NCBI GenBank assembly: GCA_036785705.1
Contig: JAWUZG010000138.1
Span: forward strand, 3,100,501 to 3,164,500
DNA from: Acanthornis magna
Taxonomy: Eukaryota > Chordata > Aves > Passeriformes > Acanthizidae
Direction: 5' to 3'
Length of the DNA: 64,000 nt
Position 1 is the first letter of the stretch, and the number at the start of each line of letters is the position of its first letter. Shown piece by piece: positions 11,604 to 23,904 of this stretch. A program made the translations under genes and the position numbers. The notes under the pieces were generated by a model that saw only the letters and a program-made list of their open reading frames with translations, searched no databases and was not told the origin of the DNA.

Positions 11604-11696
11604 CCATCCCATCCCATCCCATCCCATCCCATCCCATCCCATCCCATCCCATCCCATCCCATCCCATCCCATCCCATCCCATCCCATCCCATCCCA
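11604..11696. repeat. Pentanucleotide microsatellite (CATCC)n
   Basis: About 18 perfect copies, the same motif as the array near 6.1 kb. Confidence 0.97.
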
Positions 11697-12524
11697 CCCT
11701 CGCAGGGTCAGTGCTGGCTGTGGCCAGGCTGGGAGGCAGCTCCAGGGAGGAAAGCCCTGCTCTAAGGTCAGTGCAGGCTTGGCTGCCCCATGGAGTGACG
11801 CCAGCCCTCCCAGAGAGTGTGACTGGCCCTGAGTGGGATGTGGGGATCTGCAGGTGGGCAGGAAGATCCCACGGGTGAGCAGGATGGGAGGATGTGACTG
11901 TATTGACTGTCCTCCCTTGTTGAGTCTCTGTCTTTTCCTTGTCTGCCTGACAGCCCCTGGCCCCCTGCAGTTGAGTGTTGCCACATCTTGTGGCTCAAGA
12001 CTGCAGTTAGGAAACTGCTAAAAGCCAGGTTCAGCCCCTTTTCAGCCTTGGGGACAATCTCCTGGCCAGGATGGATGGAAATCACTCCATTCTTTGCCTG
12101 AAGCAGCTGCTGTGAGCAAGGGCACCAAAGAGCAGCTGTGGACACACAGGGCAGAGCTGTTGGGATGATGAGGATGGACTTGGCCACAGCCCAGCCTGAA
12201 GGACAGGATCCCTTGGCCCTGAGCCCTTTTCCCTGGGAGGAGTCCTGTGAACAAATCCCACTGCTTTGCTGGTCCCAAGAGCAGGGTCTGCTCCGGGGCT
12301 GTGGCTCTCAGCAGCCAGTCACACCACCAGGGAGTCACAGCTCACATCTCCAGGTGAGGGGGCACATTCCACCCAAAGGCTGTTGGGAGCTCCCAGAGAG
12401 GAATTCAGGTGTGTCCCCCTGAGTCCTGGACTCTGGGAGGTTCACAGGCCACAGAAGGAGAGGCAAGTCATTTTAGGGGTCCCCTGAGCAAGGCTGGTGC
12501 CCTCAAACACAGGGTCTCAGGTTC

Positions 12525-13080
12525 AGAGGTACCTCTGGAGGCCTCTGGTCCAACCCCTGCTCCAGGTGGGGCATCACAGATCCAGAAGGTGAGGGATGGA
12601 GACTCCTCAGCCTCACTGGGTCGCTATTCCAGGGCCTGGCCACCCTCACCCTCATGGAAGGGATTTTTTGTTAAATCTCACCAGAATTTCTGGTTGTGGC
12701 TTGTATCTCATGCCCATTGTCCCTTCACTGTTTATCTCCCAAAAGAGATCATCTTCTCTGCACTTCCATTGGGGATTTGAAGGCAGATGGGAACCAGATC
12801 CCCCTTCACCTGCTCCAGTCTAGGGCAGCCCAGCTTTCCAACCTCTCCTCAGGCATCCTGAGCTCCACAGCCCCGACCTTGTCAGAGCCTCACCACTGAG
12901 CTCTCCCCCCTTTGTCAGTGTTGTTCTTGTGCTTGGGGCCCCCAAAATCACACACAGGTAACTCAGAAGTGGCCCCACGTGTAGAGGGGTACAGTGAATT
13001 CCCTCTCCCGATGCCCTCCAGGCTTCCTCAGCTACATCCATGGGCTCTCCTGGGAGCCACAAGGGCTGCACAAGCACCAT
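12525..13080 (-). mobile_element. CR1 LINE fragment, antisense
   Basis: Read on the minus strand this is a diverged CR1 3' region. On the plus strand it shows 'ctctggtccaacccctgctc', then 'cagggcctggccaccctcac', 'catgcccattgtcccttcac' and 'agaagtggccccacgtgtag', all in the order expected for an inverted CR1. The left end is clear. The right boundary, beyond about 12990, is uncertain. Confidence 0.8.
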
Positions 13081-16000
13081 GATGGAACCGTGGTACCACC
13101 CAGAAGCCCCTTTGCTGAGGGAGGGCATCAGGAATGGTTTGCTTTTAACCAGCTCAGCATCCACGAGTGTCATCAGTTTTCTCTAAATGGAAAAGCGTGA
13201 GAAATCTTGCCGTAAGCCCTATTTTTGTCCCAGTTTGGGATGAAAAGCCAAGCGTAATGAGCAGGACACTGTGGGGAATGGAAACACTGACTGGTTGGCT
13301 TTGCTTTGCTGTTTAATAGCAGAAAGTCCAGCACACCCTCTTCTCCTGCATCTCCTTCTCATTTCCCACCTTGCCAGCTTTCCAAGGCTCTGATGCTATT
13401 TTGGAGCCTGGGGTGGATTTTCCCCTCTTTGCTGTAGGACCATCATTTCCTGTTGTGTCTCCCCCGAGGTGTCTGAGGTTCTTGGGCTGATTCCACCTGG
13501 GATTCACTCCAATGGCAGAGCTGGAGGGAGGAAAAGGCCTGGGCAGGGCAGGGGGTTCCGTGTTTGTCAGCTCCCTCAGAAATGCTGCTGAGGCACCGAG
13601 GGCTCTGGTACCTCCCATGGACACCTCAGCTGGTGTGGGTCAGACTCAGGGTGAGCTGACATTGCCAGAGAAGTGTCCAAGGCCAGGGCCACCTCCCCAG
13701 GTGGGAAATGAACTGTCCCAGGGATGGGAGAGCCAAACCCTCCGCTGTGCTGAGCACAGTGCCTTTGGCGGGTGTGGAGCTGGGACAACCCAACTGTTCC
13801 CACCCCCAGGGCAGGACCTGGGGCTGCTCTGGGCTCTGCAGGGCTGTGTGAGCCCTTCCCAAGGGATGGAACAGAACTGCAGTGCCAAGAGAGGTCTCTC
13901 CTGTCCCTTGAACGGGAGGAATTTGGGGCAGCAATTGTTTTGCTTCTGCCCTGGTTTCTTGGTCGCCTCTCATCACAAACCCCAGCAGATGTCGGGAACA
14001 GCTCCTGCTCGGGGCAGAGCACAGCCAGTGGAGCCCTCACAGGTAACTTTTGCTTTCCAAAGCTGCTGTGCTCCAGAGGACCTGCTGGAGCCAAACTCCC
14101 TTTCCTCCCTGCGTGGCTTCACTCGGCTTTTGGAGCTCCGTGGCAGGGGCTGAGCTGAGCAGGGCTTTGAGCTCCGGGTTTTCCTCTGGTGTCCCCTGAG
14201 CTGCAGTGAGCCCCTTCCTGACTCTTCAGGTTCCCTCTCCAGTGACAAACCTGTGGTGCAGGGAGTGCCTGGGCATGACCACAGCCTCACCTGGGCTGAC
14301 CCGAGCACTTTCCCTGGTGCAACGAGCCAGGAGCAAATATTTCCTGGGATGTCTCATGTGCGGCAGAGCTGGAGCAGGTCCTGGATAAGGATGCCACCCT
14401 CAGTGAGGATTTCTACCTGCACTGTTTCCGACAAGCTCCCTTCCTCCCAGCGTGGAAATGTGGAAGCAAATTCCCTCCCCTCAGCCTGTGAGCGACTGGC
14501 TCTGCATGGAGCTGGAATGCTCCCTGTCGGGAGCAGCTCACCAGCGGGCCAGGCTGGCTGGGGCACAGGGATTGTCACAGGTGTCACCTCAGACAGCCCC
14601 TCCGCTTCTCCTTGCCTGGTCACTCCAGACCCCGGGAGGATGCAGGATTCAGAGCAGGGTGGGTCCCCCCCAGCAGTCCCAGTGGAGGCACGGTGGGCAC
14701 TTGGTGACAGTTTCAAGCTGGGATTGAGCCCTGTCCTTGGGCCCTCTGTCCCTGCAGGGCACCCAGGACCCTGGACAGGGATGCAGGATGGGGTGCTGAA
14801 GCACAGACTGCTCTGTCCCTTGGTGTCCTGAGGTGACACAAGCCCTTGGTTTGTGTCCTGACTCCAGGAGAGCTGTGAACCTGTGCTCTGTAGCTGTGGA
14901 GCTGCAAACTCTGCTTGGATACTGCATAGAGGGGGCAGGAATTGTTTCCCAAATCATTCATTTTCCTACCAAGCTGTGGGACAGCCTCAGGGACCTCCAG
15001 CCCACCCTGCCTGCCATCCATCCTGCCCGGAGCAGCATTCCTGATGGTGGGAGCAGAGCCCCTCACACTGCCCCAGGGCTGCCAGGAACACCAGGGTGGG
15101 CGTGGAGGATCCCCAAATCCCTCAAAACCAGAGGAGGTGAAAAACTCGCAGGAATTGAAGCCAAAACTGGACAATTGCACTGCTGTTCCTGGAAATGCCA
15201 CGTCAGATCCAGAGCACTCAGCACCCACCTGCATTTCCCAGCCTTGGCCGTGCAATCCCACACGTGGGGATGGGAGCTGTAGGGAATGGGGCTCTGGGAG
15301 AGCACTGCTGACGCATTCCCCACAAAACCAGGGTGAACTTCCCAGCAAAGGCCACGGGGGAGCAAAGAGGAGAGGATGAACGAGAGACAAAAGCACAAGC
15401 AGAGCGCTTCGGCCTGGCAGCCGGAGTGCTGTGCTGGGAAAATCCTCTGATCGACTGCAAGAGTTCTGGCAGATGAAGAAAGAGGGGAACAGGGCCTTGG
15501 ATAATTTCTAAGAAGTGACGGCTCCTTGAGTCTTTCCCTCGGGATTTTCTGCCTGATGGAGATTTCTGCATGGTGGGGCCAAGTGGGTGTGGGGACACTT
15601 GGCACGGGTGACCTTGGAGCTGCAGCCTGGGCAGGGATGCCGGGACCCAGCACCCTGCAGTGGGTGTCCCTCGGGAAAAGCTGCAAAAACAAACGTGGCC
15701 ATTTGTGCTGGGGGGTTTCAGAGGTGAGAGGTGGCACAGCTGCTCCACCCTGACTGTGCCTGGCTGGCCCAGCCTGGGGAGCACAGCGGGATGAGAATCT
15801 GACCTTTCCAGAACAGACAGGGACTGCAGGCAGCAGTGTCCCAGCACAGGGAGGTGGCCTGGCCTGGCAGGTGTCCACATCCAGGGTGGCCTGGCTAAAG
15901 CAGCTCTTGTGCAATAGGGAATGACCTTGGAGGCCCCTCTGGAGAAATGCACAATTCCCATTCCCAATCCTGCCCTCTCCAGCCCTCAGAGCTCCTTGCA

Positions 16001-19000
16001 ATCCTCTCTGGACTCACAGGTGCTGTGCAGGGAGGACCACAGCAACCCCAGCACCAGCCTGGGCCATCTCCTCCCCGCTCCACCAGGTCCCACTGCCCTG
16101 ATGAGGATGGGCTGGGATGAAGCCACGATTCCTCTGTGCCCCACAGGTGCCTCTCAGTAGCACTGGGAGGATGGTTCCCTGCAGCTGCCCCAGCAGGACA
16201 GTGCCATGTGGCTGCTGTCACCCTCCCTGGGGCCCTGTGATGCATGACTGGGACCAGCCCAGCAACCCAGCTGCCTTCCTGCATGGGCCTTGTCTGGCTC
16301 TCATCCTCCCAGCTGCTTGACCCCTTCCAAAAAAAAGTGCAGTGAAAATGTCTCTATTGGGTTCCCTGGGAAAATGAGAGCACTGATTCAGGCTTTTAGT
16401 TACATCCCCACTTAAAAACACATCAACCTTCTGCCACCTCCTGGGAGCTGGGCTGGTTACACAGGTGTTTTAGCTCAGCACCCTCTAATAACTGGGAAGA
16501 GTGTTCAGGTGTTTCCAGATGGACTCCCAGAATCAGTGGAAGTGTGCTGAAGTGTGATCTCAGGAGCCCTGGTCCCAGCCAGCCTCACCCCATCCCAGGA
16601 GCAATGCTGGGGAGGTGTCTCAGGTAGGAATGGGCTCTGCTCCTGCTGTGGGTCTGTCCCCAGTGTCCCAGGGAGCCTGCTGGGATCACATTCCTGTGGC
16701 TCCCAGATCCATCCCCAGGCCTGCATCTGCCCCTGGGGCAATTCCCTTCTGAGCTGGGGAGCAGGAGGGGCACAGAGTGCCCAGGGAGCAGGGGTTTGCT
16801 GTGGGATTTTCCCGGGCACAGGTTGCTCCCAGCTCTCAAAACAGACTCAGCACTTTGCAGGCAGGATTTAGCCACAACCCAGAACCTATTACTGAAAAAA
16901 CAGACAACAGACACATTCTTCTGCTGAATCTCAGGGCTCCTCCTGCTCCTGATCTTCCAGACAGACCCTGGCTGCCCACATCCTCCCACATCCTCAGGGA
17001 AGGCTTGGCTTGAGTTCCTGCAGTTTCCATGTGAGCACAGGCCCATCCCAGGAGGTGAGAGGTCTCCTGGGGTGGCCAAAGGTGGCTCTTTGCTTCTCCA
17101 CCCTGAAACAGAATCACCCTCACCTGGATTCCTGTGTTCCTAAATTGCTCCTGGCTTCCCAGGCAACCCTTTCCCTGGCCAGCTTTGCAATGGGTTTGGG
17201 GGATCTTGTGCTGAATTGCTGAGCCCTGATGCACATCCTTGCTCCTCAGTTTGGGAACAGGGCTCTGCCAAGCTCTTTGCACTGCCTTGTGCTCCTCATG
17301 AGAGCCTTCATCCCACCGTGGGGACACAGCCCCGGACAGGAGAGGGGACCCAGTGAGCCACGGATGTGAACCAAGAGCTCTGCTCCTGCTCCACCGGGGC
17401 CATCCCGATGTTCAGCCTGGACTCTGGCTCCAGATGTGCCCTGGGCTTTGGTGCCTGTGGCCAGGCAGGAGCCCTGGGAAGAGCTTTGCCCCACAGGGAG
17501 TGGGAGGGAGCTAGCAGGCAGCCCAGGGCTCCCAGAGCTCCAGGTGGTCCGGGTGCTGAGCCTTGGGAAGAGAGCGTTTGCCTGCCCATCCCGGCACGTC
17601 TGCACGCGCTCCTCCACTGCGAACTGCTGCCGGAGCTTTCCGTCCCAGGAAGCCCATTTGAGAGCAGCAGCTGTATGTAAATCAGAAGGGGAATTGGTGG
17701 GTGGCAGGGAATTCCCATGAGGATCAGGATGGAAGGCCCTGGGGAAGGGTGTGATGTGCCCCCAGCACCGCTCCACCCACTGCACCTGCTGTGGACTGCA
17801 CAGGGCTGCACACTGGAGGGGAAGGGAGATTCCCCATTCCCGGGGCAATCCCGAGCAGCCAGAAGGGATTTCAACAGCAGGAGAGGCAGAGAGGCAGGGA
17901 GGAAGCAGGGAGAGGTAGGATGGGGAGCAAACCCCTCAGCAGGATGGAGAGGAGCATGGGGACACCTCGTGCTGCCCATTCTCTCCCCATAGCTGCCTCC
18001 AGCCAGCTCCCCTGCTCGTGCTTGTGCTCTCCTGGACACTTTCCCTGGGTAAATTCCATCCCTGTGTCCTGGGAATACACCCCCTGTAGCCTCCACAGCA
18101 GCCCTGTGGATTGAAAGCCAAAGGGATACTCAGCCCAGGGCTCTCTGTGTGTCCTGGACTTGGCAGAGGTTGGGGTAAAACCCTGTTCGTATCTCAGCAT
18201 CTGGCACTACCAGGCCCCTTGGCTCCACCCTGGCCAGAGGTGGGGGGCTCTGGGGGGCGCAGAGGGGTCTTAGCTGCCTCTGCCACCCCAGGAGCTGCAG
18301 TTCCCTTGAACGACCCCATAGAGATCCCTCCTGGGCTGCCCCTGACTGCAGCTCCTCAGGGAAGCTCCTCGGGGAATCTCCAAGAGCTGCTGTGCTTTTT
18401 GGGATCCATCACATCCCTGAATATTTGGTCTTTGTGCTTCCCCATCTTGGCCAAACTTTATGGCCAGCTGGGGACCAGGGCCTGTACTGAGCTCTTGCTC
18501 CCCGTGCATAGTTGGAATTTCCCTGTTGTGATTCAGGGGATGTGCTGGACTCTGAGGGAGCTGGGGGACTCCTTCCCTCCCTGAGCAGCACAGACCCCCC
18601 AGGGGTGCCTGGATGGCCTCCCCAGGGCCCCTCCAGTGGGAGGGGAGCACGGAGGGCAGCTGGTCCCACAGAAAAGCCCCTGCAGGAAGTGATCCAGGGC
18701 CACACGCAGCCCCACACACTTTGCAGTCTTCACATGCCACCCCAGTGAGACCAGAGCAAGGCTTTGGGGGGTCACAGACACATGTGGGACAGCAGAGGGA
18801 CAGCATCGCCTCCAGCAGGATGGTGGCAGCAGCCCTGGGAGGGGCCTGAAGCTCGTCTATCCCCCATTGCTGACATAGTGCTGGTGCCACTGACCTGTTT
18901 GCCCATCCCCAGCACAGGCAGCTGTCAGGATTCCAGCCCGGCTTTCCATGGGATGGGAGTTACAGGCTCCCCAAACCCCACCGTGCCCAGCCCAGCTCAG

Positions 19001-20689
19001 CCCAGAGCAGCTCCTGCACAGTGCCTGTGAAGGACAGGACGTGTCCTGGGAGACAGGACAGGGACATGGCTGAGCACTGGTGCCACCTCCCAGCCTTCCC
19101 AGTGGCCTCAGGCACTCATTCAAGCTGGGTTTCTCCCCAGCCTTGCCTTTTGTGGCTGTCTTAGAGGTGACACTTTGAGCTGGCTGCCCTCAGGACAGCA
19201 TTGTCCATCTCACCTCCTTTGGCTCTCTAACATGGGAAACACTTTGTGTTTGGGCAGGATTTCAAGCATTCACATCTCCCAGGCACATCCATCCTCCAAG
19301 TGAGGAGCTGCTGAGGGGGCAGGAGACCATGAGACGTGGGGAGCCCCACACCAGGGGCTTTGTGTGGGGTCCCTGAGTTGTTTATATGTTCAGGGATCAG
19401 AAATGCAGAGGGAGCTGCATCCTGGCAGCTCCATGGGATCCTGAACATGAAACACGGAACCCAGACAAGCAGGACAAAGGCATCCAGTGTCCCAATGTGA
19501 CAGGCAGAGGTGTTGCTGGTCACCTGGGCTGCCCCAAAGTTTCTGCCTGGGGGATGCTCAGCAGCAATAGACACTCTCCTGAGCGTCCCTTCTTCCCTGC
19601 CCTCCTGTCCCCTGGATTCTGCCTCAGGCACCTTCGCCCCCTCCCTGGAGCCCGTGGAATGCTCATTTCAGAGGGCCCAGAGCTTGGGGGCCACAGGGAC
19701 GGTGATGTCCAGTGTCACAAGGCCACAGTCCAGCACAGCCATGGGCAAACCAAGGGACCATGGTCACTCCCTACCTCTCCTCTGCCCCAAGGCAAGTCCC
19801 AGGCCAGTTTGGGCCATCCTGGAAATCCCTGGTCTTGCTGGTGGTACCACGAGGCTCAGAGCACTGTTCACACCAGTTAAAAACACCCAAATTGTTTAAT
19901 CTGGGACCCATTCTGCCCTGGTGGGCTCTGAGGCCCCAGATCTGTGTGCAAGGCCCATCCTCTGGCTCAGCCTGGGCAGTTGTGTATCCCTGGGTCTCCA
20001 TGGACCACAGAGCACCAGCCCATCTTCTCTCTCCATCTCCAGGGCAGGAAAAAATCCCCCCAGGTCACACCTCAGCCCACAGCTGGGCAACTTGGATTCA
20101 GGACCGGTTCTCAGGGGCTCTGCACAGTCTCACAGACCTGTGGAGGGTTTGGGGGGACTGCAGTGACCCCAGTGCCAGTGCAAGAGGAGCTGTACTGGTG
20201 CAGACCAGCCAGGCTTCCTGAAGGGCACTGGGCAGCTCCGCAGGGATTGGTGCTGGGGGATCGCCAGGGCTGTCGGATGGAGCAGCCAGCCATGGAAACC
20301 AGCGCTGGTTCCTCCCCCAGGTGCCTCAGCTGCCCATTCCTTCTCTCTGCTATATCTCCCGGCGCCTGGGGATGGCATCACCTCCTCATGGTTCGGGATG
20401 TGCGGTGAGGAGCTGGAGGATTTCCACATCCCCTGCACCCTGCACAGCGTGCGTGAGGCTTGTTTTGGTGGGGAAAAAAGAGCCGCCACGTTAAAACTCG
20501 AGCTCTTCACGCATTTCCAGCTTCAAGCCCCCGGAGCTGCCGGGTCGGGGACCTGCTGTCCCCAAACCCGTGTCCTGACGCCGCTCGGCTGCCGCTGGGG
20601 ACACGGGCAGGGCGTTCTGGACGCGCTGTCCCCGCCGCGGGCTCGTTCCCGGTGCGCAGCGCCAGCTCCCAGCCGAGCCCAGCGAGTCC
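13081..20689. other. Long noncoding stretch, no gene recognised
   Basis: About 7.6 kb without any exon, tandem array or mobile element that I can support. Composition is GC-rich with few stop codons, so many 100-300-codon frames overlap on both strands. None has family motifs, and none resembles CFAP52 or USP43, the genes I looked for because of their position near STX8 in human. It may be intergenic, or an intron of a gene starting at the CpG island at 21-22 kb. Confidence 0.5.
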
Positions 20690-20890
20690 TATTGTTAGTC
20701 TTTATTCCGGTTGGCCAAAGCGGGAGCGTGGGGCTCCCACAAAAGGCTCCCTGCTCATCATAACTTGGCACTATTTATACATTTTAGCAAACAAGGGCAT
20801 CAGCGTTCACTGATTGCTGATTTCCTAACTTTATTAATTTTCGCTTGTCATTAATTAGCATCCAAGCCCTGTTTGCTGGATGTATCCTGA
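20690..20890. promoter_or_regulatory. Candidate conserved enhancer next to the CpG island
   Basis: About 200 bp of AT-rich sequence lies just left of the CpG island. It contains CTATTGTTAG (SOX-like), TTGGCCAAAG (NF1-like), CACTATTTATAC (MEF2-like), AGCAAACAAGG (forkhead-like) and CATTAATTAGCAT (homeodomain/POU-like). The sharp composition change and motif density resemble vertebrate conserved elements. Conservation itself cannot be assessed here. Confidence 0.4.
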
Positions 20891-21608
20891 TCAGCCACAG
20901 CCACAGCTCTTCCTCCTTTGGAGCCGGGGTCCGTTTGAGTCGGTGGTCTATGACTCGGTGGTCGCAGCCTCCCACTGCCGGAATTCCCCCAGGTTCTGCT
21001 CATTCCCGCTGATTCCCCTCCTGCTGGCTGTGGCCCAGACACCCCATTGCCCTTGGGATTGTCCGACCTTTTCCTTAAAACAACAGATCAGCCGAGCACA
21101 CGGCGCTCACAATGCAACCGCTTCTTCCCGACGGTCCGGCGGCAGATACTGATCAGCAGCTCAAAAACAACGGCAAAGTTCGATTCAAGCGTTGCGGGGC
21201 TAGAGTCCCGAGGGGCTGCGGAGCCCTCGGAGCCTGTGGGGAACGGCGGGGCCCGAGGGGCGGGGCCACGGTCAGAGGGGCGGGGCCAATGGAAGGGGGC
21301 GGGGTCTGACGGGGGAGGGGCAGAGACTGAGTGAGCAGCGCTGGCTTGGGGGCGGGGCGATGGCCGGAGGGGGCGGGGACAGCGCCCAAGGGGGCGGGGC
21401 CCAGAGTGCGTTAGGCCGGTCCGGCTGTGGGCGTGGCCCGGGCTGGAGGCGGGGCGACACTGCAGGAGGTGGGACCGTGGGTCAAGAAGGCGTGGTCTGG
21501 TGTTGTGGGCGGTACCAATACCGTCGGGGGCGGGGCCGTGCATGTTTGGGAGACCTGGGTCGGAGGGGGGGAGACGGCCCGGCATGGCCCATGCGGTATT
21601 AGGGAGCG

Positions 21609-21622
21609 GTCACCACAGCAAC
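21609..21622 (+). promoter_or_regulatory. RFX X-box 1
   Basis: GTCACCACAGCAAC fits the X-box consensus GTNRCC-N2-RGYAAC without mismatch. RFX2/3 bind such sites in promoters of ciliary genes. Confidence 0.65.
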
Positions 21623-22016
21623 AGCGCTACCTCGGCAAGCGCCGTCGGCAGCCGCGTCTCTTCTCCGTCCGCGCCGGGACTCGCAGCAGGCGGGCGGAGA
21701 GTGCCCCAGTCCCGGGCTGTGCCGAGCGACCCAGCGCGGCCGTGCCCATGCGAAGCGAGAGGAGTTTGAGCCGGCGGCGGGCAAGCGGCGTTGCGGTGAC
21801 TCGTGCGCAGCGGCACCGGCTGATGAGCGCGTCCGGGCGGGACGGACCCAGGGGGGCCGGCACCTACGCTCCCCTCTGCCGTGCCTGTTGCTCTGACAGC
21901 CGGAGCCCCTCGGGCTGTCCGGGCAGTCAGAGGTCGCCCCCGGTCCCGCCGTGCACCCGGCGCCTCCGGGCTAGCGCCGCTCCAGCCCCGCCCCCACCGC
22001 TAGGTACCGCCCTCCC

Positions 22017-22180
22017 ATTGGGCCGTGGCCACGTCCGTCCGCCGCCGCAAGCGCCCATTGGCCCGCGCCGGCACCGTTTCCATAGCAACCGATAAACGCG
22101 CGTCTCCCGCTTCGCCACGCCCCCTCAGCTCTCATTGGCGGGCTCTATCCGCTATCAGTCCTGGACGCTGCTCTCATTGG
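22017..22180 (-). promoter_or_regulatory. Four inverted CCAAT (NF-Y) boxes
   Basis: ATTGG cores lie at 22017, 22057, 22134 and 22176. The spacings are about 40, 77 and 42 bp, all close to multiples of 10 bp, so the sites face similar sides of the helix. Their orientation is compatible with transcription toward the left. Confidence 0.6.
22076..22089 (+). promoter_or_regulatory. RFX X-box 2
   Basis: GTTTCCATAGCAAC is the textbook form of the X-box, with CATAGCAAC spacing. It sits between inverted CCAAT boxes, an RFX plus NF-Y arrangement typical of cilia promoters. Confidence 0.75.
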
Positions 22181-22418
22181 CTGTTTCCCACGCCTGTCAG
22201 GGCAGGCTCCGCCCCCGCTGCCAGCGCCGGGCGGGCGGCGCTTTCCCCAGGCTCGCCCTGAGGCGAAGCCGGGTCGAGTCTCACATTGCCGGCACTTGCT
22301 GCAGCCTTAACAGCCCCGAGGGGAGAAAGGGGAGTCCCACGAGAAATGTTCAGCCACACAGAAAGTCCAGTACACCGTCATGGAAAGAAAGAAGTACTGA
22401 GGACATCCTGGCAGAGCT

Positions 22419-22424
22419 TTTTAA
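22419..22424 (-). terminator. Candidate poly(A) signal of the TBC1D24-like gene
   Basis: On the minus strand this reads ATTAAA, the commonest variant signal, about 1.3 kb past the stop codon at 23759. I found no AATAAA between the stop and this point. If used, transcription would end at the edge of the CpG island. Confidence 0.3.
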
Positions 22425-22536
22425 TTGAAAGAAAAGAGTAATTCTGTGGAGTTCTTTCCTTTGGGCTCTGTGGTGAAGGTCAGGCATGGGGGCCTGGAGG
22501 GCTGCGCCTCACCTCCTGCTCTCCCCTGGATACCCT

Positions 22537-22685
22537 GTGGGGGCTCCAAGCCATTCCCAGTGCACCTGGACACCCTGTGGAGGCTCCAAGCCATTCCCAG
22601 TGCACCTGGACACCCTGTGGAGGCTCCAAGCCATTCCCAGTGCACCTGGACACCCTGTGGAGGCTCCAAGCCGTTCCCAGCGTGC
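22537..22685. repeat. 40-bp minisatellite, about 3.7 copies
   Basis: Nearly identical 40-bp units start with GGCTCCAAGCCATTCCCAGT and are repeated in direct tandem. They lie in the probable 3' untranslated or flanking region of the TBC1D24-like gene. Confidence 0.93.
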
Positions 22686-22917
22686 CCGTGCCCAGCCCTG
22701 TGGGAGCTCTGCCATTGCTGCTCCCACTGTGTCCTGCCAATGCTGGCACAGCCCCGGGGCAGCCACAGCTCCTGCCTCGAATGGCCGCAGAGCTGGGACG
22801 GGTGGGAGGTGACCCCACCCAGGAAAGTGTGTTTGGGGTGGGAGAGGTTCTCCCCCTGCAGCCAGAGGGTTCCCCCTGGTCTCCACCTCCCATGGGGTGG
22901 CCGTGCCTGACGGAGTT

Positions 22918-23003
22918 ACACCAAACGTTCCCATTCCACGTTAAAGTGGCCCATCCCGGTGATCCCAGCCCATCAACACCAAACGTTCCCATTCCACGTT
23001 AAA
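22918..23003. repeat. Short direct duplication, 58-bp offset
   Basis: The 27-28-base string beginning acaccaaacgttcccattcc occurs twice, 58 bp apart, with identical sequence. This looks like a recent small tandem duplication. Confidence 0.9.
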
Positions 23004-23758
23004 ATCCTGGTGGTCCCGACCCAGCACTCGGGGCACGTTGGGGAAGCTCCTCCATGTGTGGCCCCCACAGCCCCATGCCAGCCCTGGGGTGGGGACAGAG
23101 CAAAGGGCTCACCCCAAACGTGGGGTCCCCCCGGGGCTGTCACTGCCCTGCAAACTCCAGGCAGGGCTTTGCCATCCCCGGGCAGCACTTCCAGCCAGGG
23201 ACGAGAAGAGCCTCTCCCTGTGCTGGTGGATCCCGGGCAGGCCTGGATACCCACGGGGGCTGCAGAGCTCCGTGTATGGCTTGAAGGGCTGTGCTGGGCT
23301 CGGGGCCGGGGGGAAGCGGAGCCCAGAGTGTTTCTGGTGAGCTCTGGAGCTCGGTGCTGGGTTCTGCCTGGGCTCACAATTCCCACAAAATCTGCCCGTG
23401 CTGTCACTGGTTTGCTGAGCCCCACGCTGCAAACAGGCCAGGGAGGTGTGACAAACACCAGACCGGCTGCCCTCCCCTGCAGCACCCCAAACTGGGACAG
23501 ACTGGATGGAGTGGGACGGGTTTAAACTGCGGGAGGGGACCTCGAATGTCCCAAGGGCAGCGCCCGCAGTCCCAATCCTGGCACTGCCTCGCCCTCTCTC
23601 CACGGCACCACGAGGGCTGATGTGATCTGACCTGATCGCGGAGGGGACGATGGAGAGTGGAGCTGCCTCAGAGGTGGCCACAGCCCGGGTGGGGGTGGCC
23701 AGCGCGGGGAGGGGTCCCCGTCCCCGTGGGTGGCACACGAGGGATGTCCCCACGGGAA

Positions 23759-23904
23759 CTACGCGCTCTGGAAGCCCCACACTTCCAAGAGCTGCACCTG
23801 GAAGTTCTCCTGGCAGAGCGGGGGGTTGTCGAAGGTCTCGCAGTGCTCCGTGTGTCCCCAGAGCAGGCTGGCGTCCAGGGACAGGGCTTGGCCTCCCCCT
23901 CCAC
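23759..23904 (-). CDS. TBC1D24-like exon 7 (terminal)
   Basis: 146 nt encoding the Gly-rich [11 protein letters not shown] stretch, [15 protein letters not shown] and the C-terminal VWGFQSA, then TAG. The acceptor is CTTGCAG. It joins exon 6 in phase 1 within a glycine codon, as in TBC1D24. Confidence 0.94.

Larger units (their letters stand above)
21175..22330. promoter_or_regulatory. CpG island promoter with GC boxes and RFX X-boxes
   Basis: About 1.15 kb is extremely GC- and CpG-rich. It has at least eight GGGCGGGG-type boxes (around 21257, 21277, 21296, 21348, 21369, 21389, 21448 and 21526). CCAAT occurs at 21286 and 21515, with inverted ATTGG boxes on the right side. Two perfect RFX X-boxes lie inside it. 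This is a TATA-less, probably bidirectional housekeeping or ciliary promoter. No first coding exon could be recognised on either side, so the transcript it drives is unknown. It is separate from the promoters of the two identified genes. Confidence 0.8.

Noticed and set aside
10710..11984. 424-codon minus-strand frame with Pro/Ala/Leu/Gln and Trp/Asp/Gly/Met repeats
   Set aside because: Spans the 20-bp minisatellite and the CATCC microsatellite; flanks show no protein family.
13081..20689. CFAP52 or USP43 exons on the minus strand
   Set aside because: Looked for because they neighbour STX8 in human and the X-box island suggests a ciliary gene; no WD-repeat or USP motif was found in any frame.
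22135..22428. 97-codon frame ending EDILAELFN at the CpG island edge
   Set aside because: Resembles no known protein and begins in CpG-island sequence that opens frames by chance; kept only as noncoding.
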